From: Erysipelotrichales bacterium
Lineage (GTDB): Bacteria; Bacillota_I; Bacilli_A; Erysipelotrichales; Erysipelotrichaceae
Direction of reading: 5' to 3'
Length of the DNA: 64,000 nucleotides
Assembly: GCA_910576855.1 (NCBI GenBank)
Contig: CAJTJP010000004.1
Coordinates: forward strand, 20,971 to 84,970
Part shown: positions 19,841 to 26,102 of the stretch, piece by piece
How the letters are laid out: each line of letters opens with the position of its first letter
Position numbering within the stretch: the first letter of the stretch is position 1
Made by a program: the position numbers and the translations under genes
Notes under the pieces: model-generated
The model's database searches: none
Told to the model about the DNA's origin: nothing
Seen by the model: only the letters and a program-made list of their open reading frames with translations

Positions 19841-19870
19841 TAAAATATCTTCCTTTCTTATCATCAATCA

Positions 19871-19886
19871 TGAATGAATTCATTCA
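19871..19886. promoter_or_regulatory. 16-bp perfect palindrome upstream of the GH3 gene
   Basis: TGAATGAATTCATTCA, lying in the predicted 5' untranslated region about 30 nt before the GH3 start. Candidate repressor site. Confidence 0.45.
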
Positions 19887-19938
19887 AAACTTCCTCCTTT
19901 CCATCAATCGTTCATACGTGTTGATGATATACAAGTTA

Positions 19939-19967
19939 ATTATAGGACTAAAGAAATGAATTTTCAA
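19939..19967 (-). promoter_or_regulatory. Sigma-A promoter of the GH3 gene
   Basis: On the minus strand TTGAAA, 17 nt, TATAAT; near-consensus. Confidence 0.75.
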
Positions 19968-19996
19968 GAGATAATGAAAATGTATTATAAGAAACT

Positions 19997-20029
19997 AAAG
20001 CATTGGTGCCGAGATGCGATGCTTTTGTT
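19997..20029 (+). terminator. Isolated terminator-like hairpin
   Basis: AAAGCAT/ATGCTTT stem followed by TTGTTT. No plus-strand gene precedes it. Its tail resembles the sequence after the hairpin at 20893. The remainder of 20030-20335 shows no gene. Confidence 0.4.
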
Positions 20030-20335
20030 TGACGAGATAGATTTGAGATGACAGATATGAACATATTTCATCATGATTATACAACTGATAATTTAAACAT
20101 AAAAAGAATTCATTTATTTTTTACTACAGCCTTGTAATCATCGATGCTTATGAATAAGCTGTTCACCTTCGCGATATTTTAAATGATTCTAACATAAATA
20201 ATGTTGTTACCGATTTTTCCTTCATTAGTACTCCTGCACGGCTCATCGATGTTATCAATGTACAAGCGTGTTTATTAAATTGACATTATCAATTTATTTT
20301 TCTATAGACTATATCATATATTTAAGCATATTAAA

Positions 20336-20366
20336 AACTCGAAACTAAGTCCGAGTCTTTTTTAAA
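20336..20366. terminator. Chromosomal terminator, originally of tRNA-Thr
   Basis: ACTCG/CGAGT stem with T-tracts on both strands, directly next to the left att copy. Before the outer element integrated, this hairpin would have followed the tRNA-Thr gene. Confidence 0.6.
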
Positions 20367-20367
20367 C

Positions 20368-20383
20368 TGGTGCCGACACGCAG
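20368..20383. repeat. attL: 16-bp copy of the tRNA-Thr 3' end
   Basis: Identical over 16 bp (TGGTGCCGACACGCAG) to 29042-29057, the 3' end of the tRNA gene including CCA. Duplicated core of tRNA-targeted integration. Confidence 0.85.
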
Positions 20384-20466
20384 GTTCTAATAATTATTTT
20401 TTATGTTCTTTTTAAGCCTTTATTTTCTTGTTATTTACTTGCTTTTTCCTATTTTTTTAAGATTTT

Positions 20467-20486
20467 TTATGCCAAAAATTATGCCA
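20467..20486 (+). repeat. Left pair of TTATGCCA repeats
   Basis: TTATGCCA at 20467-20474 and 20479-20486, 84 bp inside attL. The same motif occurs twice near attR. Confidence 0.6.
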
Positions 20487-20491
20487 CAGTC

Positions 20492-20520
20492 TTGATATTT
20501 ATTTTGTGTTAGCATATAAT
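20492..20520 (+). promoter_or_regulatory. Sigma-A promoter of candidate antitoxin RNA
   Basis: TTGATA (20492-20497), 17 nt, TATAAT (20515-20520). It reads toward the toxin gene's terminator. Confidence 0.75.
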
Positions 20521-20526
20521 ATAGAC

Positions 20527-20588
20527 AGGCAGGATCGTATATTATCCAGCATCAGTAAAAAAACAACCATGGCAGTGGTTGTTTTTTT
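20527..20588 (+). ncRNA. Candidate antisense antitoxin RNA, Fst/par RNAII-like
   Basis: About 62 nt from a strong promoter to the bidirectional terminator it shares with the convergent toxin mRNA. GATCGTAT (20533-20540) and TCCAGCATCAG (20545-20555) are near-identical to plus-strand sequence over the toxin start region (20701-20708 and 20717-20727; 8/8 and 10/11). The RNA can therefore pair with the toxin start codon and early coding region although encoded downstream of it. This is the arrangement of par/Fst type I systems. Confidence 0.65.
20557..20588. terminator. Shared bidirectional terminator of the toxin-antitoxin locus
   Basis: A run of A, ACAACCA, six-base loop, TGGTTGT and a run of T: a perfect hairpin with a T-tract on each strand, ending both convergent transcripts. 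Confidence 0.85.
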
Positions 20589-20634
20589 ATAAAAGGAGCC
20601 GATACTGGCAGGTATCGACGCTTGGCTAATCATA

Positions 20635-20724
20635 CTACTTCTTACCGTCTAGCCGTTTGCAGATGATATGGCAGATAACACCTGCTGCGATGGTAATAAC
20701 GATCGTATTTATTGTCTCCAACAT
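20635..20724 (-). CDS. 29-aa hydrophobic peptide, candidate type I toxin
   Basis: Too short for ordinary gene finders. AAGGAGGTGA lies 9 nt before the ATG. The peptide starts MLETINTIVITIAAG, forming one membrane helix of about 18 residues, and ends in a polar, basic tail (ICHIICKRLDGKK), the layout of Fst/Ldr-type membrane toxins and of tiny holin-like toxins of mobile elements. The site is unusual: CCTTCTTG (from 20755) can pair with CAAGGAGG (to 20734) in an 8-bp hairpin hiding the ribosome site. The transcript likely starts near 20768 from TATAAT at 20775-20780. Toxicity is inferred, not seen. Confidence 0.65.
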   Translation of the reverse strand: MLETINTIVITIAAGVICHIICKRLDGKK

Positions 20725-20774
20725 CAGCTCTCACCTCCTTGCTGTTACAAGAAGGAGCGTAGTATGACCCATCT

Positions 20775-20780
20775 ATTATA
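20775..20780 (-). promoter_or_regulatory. -10 box of the toxin mRNA
   Basis: On the minus strand TATAAT; the -35 region is weak. Predicts a leader of about 44 nt containing the ribosome-site-hiding hairpin at 20734-20755. Confidence 0.5.
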
Positions 20781-20816
20781 TCATAATATAGTTAATAATT
20801 TCCTGTTACATAAAGA

Positions 20817-20861
20817 AAAAAAACATCCCACCCCTCGATTAAGAGAGATGGGATATTTTTA
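20817..20861. terminator. Bidirectional terminator bounding the toxin-antitoxin cassette
   Basis: ATCCCA/TGGGAT arms with an inner GAG/CTC pairing, and T-tracts on both strands. It insulates the cassette from the right. Confidence 0.7.
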
Positions 20862-20892
20862 TATAAGATATTGGATATAAAAGTTAAACATT

Positions 20893-20919
20893 AGCACCAG
20901 ATTGACGGTGCTTTTGTTT
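20893..20919 (+). terminator. Terminator-like hairpin
   Basis: AGCACC/GGTGCT stem followed by TTTGTTT. The sequence after it resembles that after the hairpin at 19997. Confidence 0.5.
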
Positions 20920-21029
20920 CGCAAGATAAGATTGAAAAGAGGCATGTTTCCGTGGATGTGACATAGGTGGACTGCTAATTGTTTTATTTATACTGTATAT
21001 CGCTATCAAAAACAGAAAGGATGATGATA

Positions 21030-21242
21030 ATGCCTAGAAAACCAAAAGATAACCGACCGTTCGATCAGCAGAAATATGTACAAGAATGGTCTAAACAGAA
21101 TATGACTTTTGTATCTGCCAGATACAAAAATGAGTTTGTTCAAGAATTTAAACAAGCTTGTAAAGCACTCGGACTTACTCAATCCGAAGTGATCCGCAAG
21201 GCAATGCAAGCAACGATAGACAGGTACAAAGAATCCCGCTGA
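21030..21242 (+). CDS. Small ribbon-helix-helix-like protein
   Basis: 70 aa. The start at 21030 (MPRKPKDNRPF) is preferred because GAAAGG lies 9 nt upstream; ATGs at 21021 and 21024 are too close to it. The segment MTFVSARYKNEF can form a beta strand, and FKQACKALGLTQSEVIRKAMQATID the two helices of an Arc/MetJ-type DNA-binding fold. In small integrative elements such proteins serve as element regulators or excision factors; that role is inferred from its place beside the integrase. It ends convergently with the integrase at a shared terminator. Confidence 0.65.
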   Translation: MPRKPKDNRPFDQQKYVQEWSKQNMTFVSARYKNEFVQEFKQACKALGLTQSEVIRKAMQATIDRYKESR

Positions 21243-21250
21243 GGATTCTT
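21229..21250. terminator. Bidirectional terminator between the RHH gene and integrase 3' end
   Basis: AAGAATCC/GGATTCTT, an 8-bp perfect stem enclosing the RHH stop codon, followed by TTAGTTTT. Confidence 0.8.
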
Positions 21251-21415
21251 TTAGTTTTCCTTATTCATAAAATCAATGATACCTTTATCAGCCGCCTTGA
21301 GCCAATGCGCATAAGTGTTGTGAAGTGTCGCCACAGTATCACCTAGTCGCTTAGCAATATCAAAATCAGTAAAGCCGGCTGACATATTATTAATTAAAAA
21401 AGAAGCGTGTGAATG
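21251..21415 (-). pseudogene. Tyrosine integrase, C-terminal fragment
   Basis: Translates as HSHASFLINNMSAGFTDFD, then IAKRLGDTVATLHNTYAHW and a short tail ending NKEN. This is the last third of a phage/ICE-type tyrosine recombinase, with the second His region and the catalytic-Tyr segment (NTYAHW). It lacks any start and joins, across the inner element, to the fragment at 27994-28926 that ends in HDLRH. The break falls exactly at the His codon between HDLRH and SHASF. Confidence 0.9.
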
Positions 21416-21430
21416 CCCTTATGGCATAAT

Positions 21431-21488
21431 AAGGACAAATCGGAAAACCCTTGCGTTGCAAGGAGTTGGCTGGTTTGTCCTTATTCTT
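21431..21488 (+). terminator. Hairpin at left end of the inner element
   Basis: AAGGACAAA (21431-21439) pairs with TTTGTCCTT (21474-21482), with an inner CTTGC/GCAAG, then ATTCTTTTT. It blocks read-through between host and element. Confidence 0.7.
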
Positions 21489-21539
21489 TTTCCAACAAAT
21501 CCCCCGCAAAAAATAGGCATAACAAGGTAAGCCCAAAAG

Positions 21540-22199
21540 TGAGGTGTAATGTAAAGGACAAAGGCAATGTATATCCACCCAGCCGGGAACGTACAGTGTC
21601 CCGGCTAGGTGCCTTTTACCCGCAGGGGACAGGACGGTATGCCCATCCTGCGGCTTTTGGTGGAAGCTGCACAGACAGACCGGCGCGGGTCAGTCCGGGC
21701 ACCTCATAAGCCAGGTTGGGCTGGAACCCCCTTCAGAGCGGTAGCGAGGAACGGCGTACTTCTATACCCTCCTGCCGGAGTGTATTCGCGCACCCTGCGG
21801 GGCTGCTGCCCGGAGCGCTGACTGCTCATCGCTCCAGGTAGCTTTCGTTGCTCTACTCCGTCCAAGGGATACACCCCTTGCGCCGCTCTGCGGCTATCCT
21901 CCATAACGCTGCTGCGTTACTCTCTCCTACTGGTCATGCGAAGCATGGAGCCGCACCGGCAGGTGCGTTCGGCTGGACACAAAGCGGCCTGTCCGGGCTT
22001 GGGGGAACCCCCACAAGTTGCATCGGAATATCGAAAACGATATTCCGATGCCCTGCTTGCCTACGTTAGCGGGATGTTCAGCTCCCTGATTCTCCATTAC
22101 GGTTTGGAATACAGTTACACCCAGATCTTCGACATGGCTACTGGCAATCTCAACGGCTTTACCGTGGAATGCGAATACAACGTGGATTGGAGCGGTTAG
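21540..22199 (+). pseudogene. GC-rich relic, probably of a conjugative-element region
   Basis: This stretch is much more GC-rich than its surroundings and has no complete gene with a ribosome site. The last 45 codons (about 22063-22199) read as a well-behaved protein end (MFSSLILHYGLEYSYTQIFD... ending VDWSG), which suggests the C-terminus of a real gene whose front is lost. A direct hairpin repeat (CATCGGAATATCG / CGATATTCCGATG) lies at 22020-22051. I cannot assign a family. The sequence style is that of clostridial integrative elements. Confidence 0.4.
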
Positions 22200-22342
22200 G
22201 GAAAAATCCCATATGGCAGTTATCTTGATATGGGAATGGCAGTTGCTTACGCTGACTGTCAGACTTTCAGTCAGGTTGGGATATTAGAATACTTCAGATA
22301 TTAAGTAGGGCGATGACAGTTATGCCTGCCATCGCCCTGCTT

Positions 22343-22510
22343 TCATAATAGAAAATCCAAGATCATCTCAACTCCACATCCAACACGGTTTATTATTTTC
22401 AGTGTGCCTCCATGCGCCTCCACAATCTGCCGTACCAGCAGAAGGCCCAGCCCGTGGCGCAAATCAAGCCGTTCATCGGTACTTTCCATATAATGTGGCT
22501 TTTCTTCCAA
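22343..22510 (-). pseudogene. Sensor histidine kinase, C-terminal relic
   Basis: About 55 codons on the minus strand give the end of a HATPase domain, with the G2-box stretch RHGLGLLLVRQIVEAHGGTL and a normal stop. Upstream the frame runs into a TGA at once, so the rest of the kinase is gone. It indicates that a two-component system once stood here, as in the regulatory part of many GntR/ABC cassettes. Confidence 0.75.
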
Positions 22511-22545
22511 ACCTCATATTTTAATGTCTCAATCAAAATATCCTA

Positions 22546-22595
22546 TTGACTATATGCCCTTGTTCGGCTATAATGTACTTGTACGATAAATACAC
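22546..22595 (+). promoter_or_regulatory. Promoter and candidate operator of the GntR-ABC operon
   Basis: TTGACT (22546-22551), 17 nt, TATAAT (22569-22574). Just downstream, TGTA-N7-TACA (about 22580-22595) is a dyad of the kind bound by YtrA-type GntR repressors, so autoregulation is likely. Confidence 0.65.
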
Positions 22596-22618
22596 ATCAG
22601 AACAAAGGAGGAGGCGTT

Positions 22619-22996
22619 GTGGAGATCATCATAAGCAGTAATACCAGCAAGCCGATTTACGAGCAGATAACTTCACAGATAAAGGCCAAGATCATGAGCG
22701 GCGAATTACATACTGGCGATCCTATTCCCTCTATGAGAGCGTTGGCAAAGTCCATTCATGTAAGCGTTATCACCGTTCAAAAAGCGTATGAGGATTTACA
22801 AAGGGATGGCTTTATTGAGACAACAGTAGGCCGTGGCAGTTTTGTATCAGCGCAGAATAAAGACTTTTATCAAGAAGAACAACAGCGATTGGCGGAAGAA
22901 CATTTACAAGAAGCCGCCGATATTGGCCGAACAAGTGGGATACCCTTAGAGAAACTGATTGAACTTCTAACTATGTTTTATCAAGAGGAGGAATAA
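22619..22996 (+). CDS. GntR-family regulator, YtrA type
   Basis: 125 aa starting at GTG, with AAAGGAGG 8 nt upstream. The winged helix-turn-helix is residues 8-75 (PIYEQITSQIKAKIMSGEL, then MRALAKSIHVSVITVQKAYEDL, then GRGSFVS). The short C-terminal helices are typical of YtrA regulators, which lack a large ligand domain. It precedes an ABC ATPase by 2 nt and an ABC-2 permease, the standard YtrA arrangement in which the regulator represses the operon until cell-envelope stress or a peptide antibiotic appears. Confidence 0.9.
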   Translation: MEIIISSNTSKPIYEQITSQIKAKIMSGELHTGDPIPSMRALAKSIHVSVITVQKAYEDLQRDGFIETTVGRGSFVSAQNKDFYQEEQQRLAEEHLQEAADIGRTSGIPLEKLIELLTMFYQEEE

Positions 22997-22998
22997 CT

Positions 22999-23859
22999 AT
23001 GGATGCTATTTTGCAGGTAGAGAATTTGACAAAGCACTACCCTGATTTTACATTAGACCATGTTTCGTTTTCTGTTCCTAAAGGTACAATAATGGGATTG
23101 ATTGGTGAGAACGGAGCAGGTAAAAGTACAACAATCAATGCAATTCTTGATCTCATCCATAAGGACGACGGCACGGTTACTTTTTGGTGACAAGAGTTAT
23201 CTTCAGCGAAACAGCTCAAAGAGGACATTGGCGTTGTATTTGATGGCATCAATTTCTATGAAACCCTGACCCCTGCTAAAGTTGGAAAAATTGCAAGGGC
23301 AGCATATAGTCAGTGGGATAATCATTTGTACCAGGACTATTTGAAACGATTTCAACTTCCTTTGGATAAAGAGTTCAAACAAATGTCCAAGGGCATGAAA
23401 GTAAAACTGTGCATCGCCGTTGCCCTCTCCCACAACCCCAAATTGCTGATTTTGGACGAAGCTACCAGCGGTCTCGATCCGGTTATGCGGGATGACATAC
23501 TGGATGTGTTTCTGGAATTTGTGCAGGACGAAAATCACTCTATTATGATGTCCTCCCACATTACAACCGACCTGGAGAAAGTTGCCGACTATATTACCTT
23601 CATCCACCAGGGCAAAGTTATTTTCAACAAAAAGAAAGATGACCTGCGCTATCATTACGGTATTGTCCGATGCGGGGCTGCTACTTTCGATCAGATCGAC
23701 AAGCAAGAAATCCTTGCCTACCGCAAAGAGGATTATCAGTGGAATGTGCTTGTAGCTGACAAAGAAAAAGCTAAGAAAAAATACAAAAATGCAGTAGTAG
23801 ACGATGCAACGATTGATGATATTTTGCTGTTGTATGTGAAAGGAGTGCAGACCAAATGA
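22999..23859 (+). pseudogene. ABC transporter ATPase interrupted by an in-frame UGA
   Basis: The frame is continuous for 286 codons except for TGA at 23188-23190, in the segment VTFW-stop-QELSSAKQL. Homologues usually have Gly here, and GGA to TGA is one base. Walker A (GENGAGKST, about residue 31) lies before the stop. The Q-loop region, signature (MSKGMKVKL), Walker B (LLILDEATSGLDP) and H-loop (SSHIT) lie after it. No good ribosome site restarts translation before 23326, so two non-functional pieces are expected unless UGA is read through. Other genes here end normally with TGA. Confidence 0.8.
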
Positions 23860-24503
23860 GAAGTCTTATTTTGAAAGATTTGTATAATATCGGACACAAT
23901 GCGAAATCCATGCTGTTTATGCTGGCGGTACTCGCGGTTGTCCTTATCCCCACATCTGGTGCGCCTGCATATATCATTGTAAGCACTATTTTGTGTAGCA
24001 TGATGATTGTAACGACCTTTACTTTTGATGACAATTCCAAGTGGACACGATATGCCATGATAATGCCATTATCGAAGAAAAATTTGGTCGCAGGAAAATA
24101 TGTTGTAATGGCAATCTTCTGTGTGATTGGAAGCCTGTTTGGATTGATAGTCAGCATGATCGCAGGGCTTGCTATAAGAAAAATGACTTTTGACATTGAA
24201 GGGATCATAGAGCTACTCGTTTTGGCACTGGTGGCATTAGCTCTGTCCCTTGTCTCCGGCAGTATGTCAATTCCGCTTGTGTTCAAATTCGGAGCGGAAA
24301 AAGCCCGTGTGTTGCTGGTAGTATCTATTTTCGTCCCATTGGCTGTTTGCTTTGGACTTTACCAAGTCCTTGTTTTGCTGGGAATTGAACAGACAGAGCA
24401 GCTTATATTTATTTTGTTGTGCTGTTCCCCCGTTTTCGCTTTGGTTTGGTGCTATTTGATGTATTGTATCTGCTGCCGAATTTTTGAAAAGCAAGAACTT
24501 TGA
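23856..24503 (+). CDS. ABC-2 type permease
   Basis: 215 aa, with six hydrophobic helices (roughly 20-40, 42-60, 84-104, 115-140, 148-168 and 176-208). It starts inside the ATPase stop (ATGA overlap), so the two are coupled. It belongs to the small ABC-2 permeases found in YtrA-regulated exporters of bacitracin- or lantibiotic-like compounds. With its ATPase apparently broken it may be orphaned. Confidence 0.8.
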   Translation: MRSLILKDLYNIGHNAKSMLFMLAVLAVVLIPTSGAPAYIIVSTILCSMMIVTTFTFDDNSKWTRYAMIMPLSKKNLVAGKYVVMAIFCVIGSLFGLIVSMIAGLAIRKMTFDIEGIIELLVLALVALALSLVSGSMSIPLVFKFGAEKARVLLVVSIFVPLAVCFGLYQVLVLLGIEQTEQLIFILLCCSPVFALVWCYLMYCICCRIFEKQEL

Positions 24504-24518
24504 TATGGAGGTATTTTT

Positions 24519-24716
24519 ATGAAGGATAAAAGATTTGAAATTGTCGAAACAGAAGGAACTGCGAAAGGCATTTTCGTTATTGTCGATAGAAAAACCGGCG
24601 TCAATTATCTGGCGACAAAATTCGGAGCTGCTGGAGGGGTATGCCCGTTAATCGACAAAGACGGCAAGCCGATTATTACTAAAGACCGAAACGCCGCAAG
24701 GGATGTCCAGGCATAG
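24519..24716 (+). CDS. DUF6440-like small protein
   Basis: 65 aa, GGAGG 8 nt before the ATG. The pattern DKRFEIVETEGTAKGIFVIV, DRKTGVNYL, then a Gly-Gly-x-x-PL(I/L)DKDGKP motif matches DUF6440 proteins, small cytoplasmic proteins of unknown function common in Firmicutes and their elements. It is 15 bp downstream of the permease and probably in the same operon. Confidence 0.75.
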   Translation: MKDKRFEIVETEGTAKGIFVIVDRKTGVNYLATKFGAAGGVCPLIDKDGKPIITKDRNAARDVQA

Positions 24717-24769
24717 AACTGGATTTTGTGACTGATTAGCGGTAACAAAATAAAAGAGGGTATGAATTG

Positions 24770-25114
24770 ATGGCATGGGATATAGCAGTCAAAACAAAGG
24801 TATATCACTTGTTAGCCAACGAGATTTTCTTTCGGATTTATAATGGTACTTATCCGCCAGGAGTGAAACTTTCCTCATTTCCTGTTTTTGCAAAAGAAGT
24901 TGGGAGCAGTCCTGAAACTGTTAGAAAAGCTATATCTGAACTACAGAAGCACGGTATTGTAGAAAGAAACCGTTTGGGCTTTTTTGTCACATCCAACCAT
25001 AAGAAAGTATTGGAATACCGGGATAGTTACCTCGCCGCTGTTGAACAGAGATACTTTGAAGCAAAGCAAAAGGTAGAGGAAACTGTTTTAGAAATCAATC
25101 GAGATCAATTTTAG
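24770..25114 (+). CDS. Second GntR-type winged-helix regulator
   Basis: 114 aa from ATG 24770 (GAGGG about 9 nt upstream; a TTG start 3 nt earlier is also possible). Residues 10-72 form the GntR DNA-binding domain: YHLLANEIFFRIYNGTYPPG, then SSPETVRKAISELQKHGIVE, then GFFVT. The C-terminal 40 residues form one long helix like YtrA proteins. It is only loosely related to the GntR at 22619, so this is not a simple duplicate. Its target may be the operon in front of it. Confidence 0.8.
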   Translation: MAWDIAVKTKVYHLLANEIFFRIYNGTYPPGVKLSSFPVFAKEVGSSPETVRKAISELQKHGIVERNRLGFFVTSNHKKVLEYRDSYLAAVEQRYFEAKQKVEETVLEINRDQF

Positions 25115-25208
25115 CTATGCTTCGGGCCAAGTTAGGGAAATATAAATTAGAGCGTTTAAGATGGTCTGATTATTTCATGTCAACAAAATGCAACAGGAGA
25201 TGATTTTT

Positions 25209-26102
25209 ATGTTTGGATTTGGGAAAAAAGAAGTGAAAGCCCCGGATGAGCGGTTGGCCGATCTCCAGAGGAAAAAGGACTGGGCTGGGGTGTCCAGAAC
25301 CTATTACGAGCTGGGCGTGACCGCTATGGATGTGGGCGACCTGCATAAGGCCCATCTGTGGCTTCACCGGGCGGACACTATTTACAGTGCTGACGGCAAT
25401 ATCTATGATAAGGTGGGGGAGAAACTGATGGACGATTGCTCCGACCGCATTGGACGGCTGGAGGATGAGGACGGACTTTTCTACAACGCCATTCCCGCCG
25501 AAATTGAGGCCAGGGCGGAGGAACTGAGCGACCCCCAAGTCCGGGTGTGGGGTCTGCTGTCCATTGCCCGGTTGGTGCGGCTGGGGGAGCGACTGGCCAG
25601 GCTGCCGGGCTGTGAGGTGCTGGGCCAACTGGATTGGGCTGTGGATTTGATGTTTCACTCCTTCCAGACCTTACCCTCTCAAGAAGCCTATCAGCACCTG
25701 ATGGATATGTGCAACGCTCTCTATGAACTCAACGGCAAGCCAGTCTATTACAGTAGCGAGATCGAGGTTCCAGGTAGGGTTCCCTTCCAACTGTTCGACC
25801 TGAACGGCCCGTTTGGAGTGGAACAGGAACTCAATGGTTATACCGACAACCACCTACGGTTGCTGGCCGCTCTGAGCCAGGGTATGGAGGAACTGCCCCA
25901 GGCCGAGAGCAGCATCGTGGCCTGCGCCCTGCTGCCCGACTACTACGTTCGTTCCGGTGCGGACAGGCTGGAGGATGTCCCTCAGATCAAGGCGGAACTC
26001 CAGCGTATTTGGAGCGACTATGATTTTGTCCGCTCCGGTTTCACCTGGGAGGAGGCCAGAAAGAGAATCGCAGATTATAAGCAGTTGGATATTCTGGCCT
26101 GA
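25209..26102 (+). CDS. GC-rich hypothetical protein
   Basis: 297 aa from ATG 25209 (AGGAG 9 nt upstream; an in-frame ATG at 25188 lacks a site). It begins MFGFGKKEVKAPDERLADLQ and is Trp-, Leu- and Glu-rich and largely helical. Two segments (residues 20-60 and 95-135) look like tetratricopeptide-type helical pairs. No catalytic motif or membrane segment is seen and I do not recognise the family. Codon use (many CTG, GCC, GAG) is far more GC-rich than both sides, pointing to a recent donor with high GC. Confidence 0.7.
   Translation: MFGFGKKEVKAPDERLADLQRKKDWAGVSRTYYELGVTAMDVGDLHKAHLWLHRADTIYSADGNIYDKVGEKLMDDCSDRIGRLEDEDGLFYNAIPAEIEARAEELSDPQVRVWGLLSIARLVRLGERLARLPGCEVLGQLDWAVDLMFHSFQTLPSQEAYQHLMDMCNALYELNGKPVYYSSEIEVPGRVPFQLFDLNGPFGVEQELNGYTDNHLRLLAALSQGMEELPQAESSIVACALLPDYYVRSGADRLEDVPQIKAELQRIWSDYDFVRSGFTWEEARKRIADYKQLDILA

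Noticed and set aside
20668-20880. 70-aa reading frame on the plus strand
   Set aside because: It is antisense to the 29-aa toxin gene and runs through two terminators; no ribosome site.
23188-23190. Recoded UGA (Gly or Trp) as a genome-wide code change
   Set aside because: Many clear genes here end in TGA and no other in-frame UGA interrupts a conserved protein, so a point mutation is simpler.
25957-26102. N-terminal extension of the ATPase fragment from GTG 25957
   Set aside because: It overlaps the GC-rich gene in a different frame, is Arg/Ser-rich and unlike homologues, and has no ribosome site.
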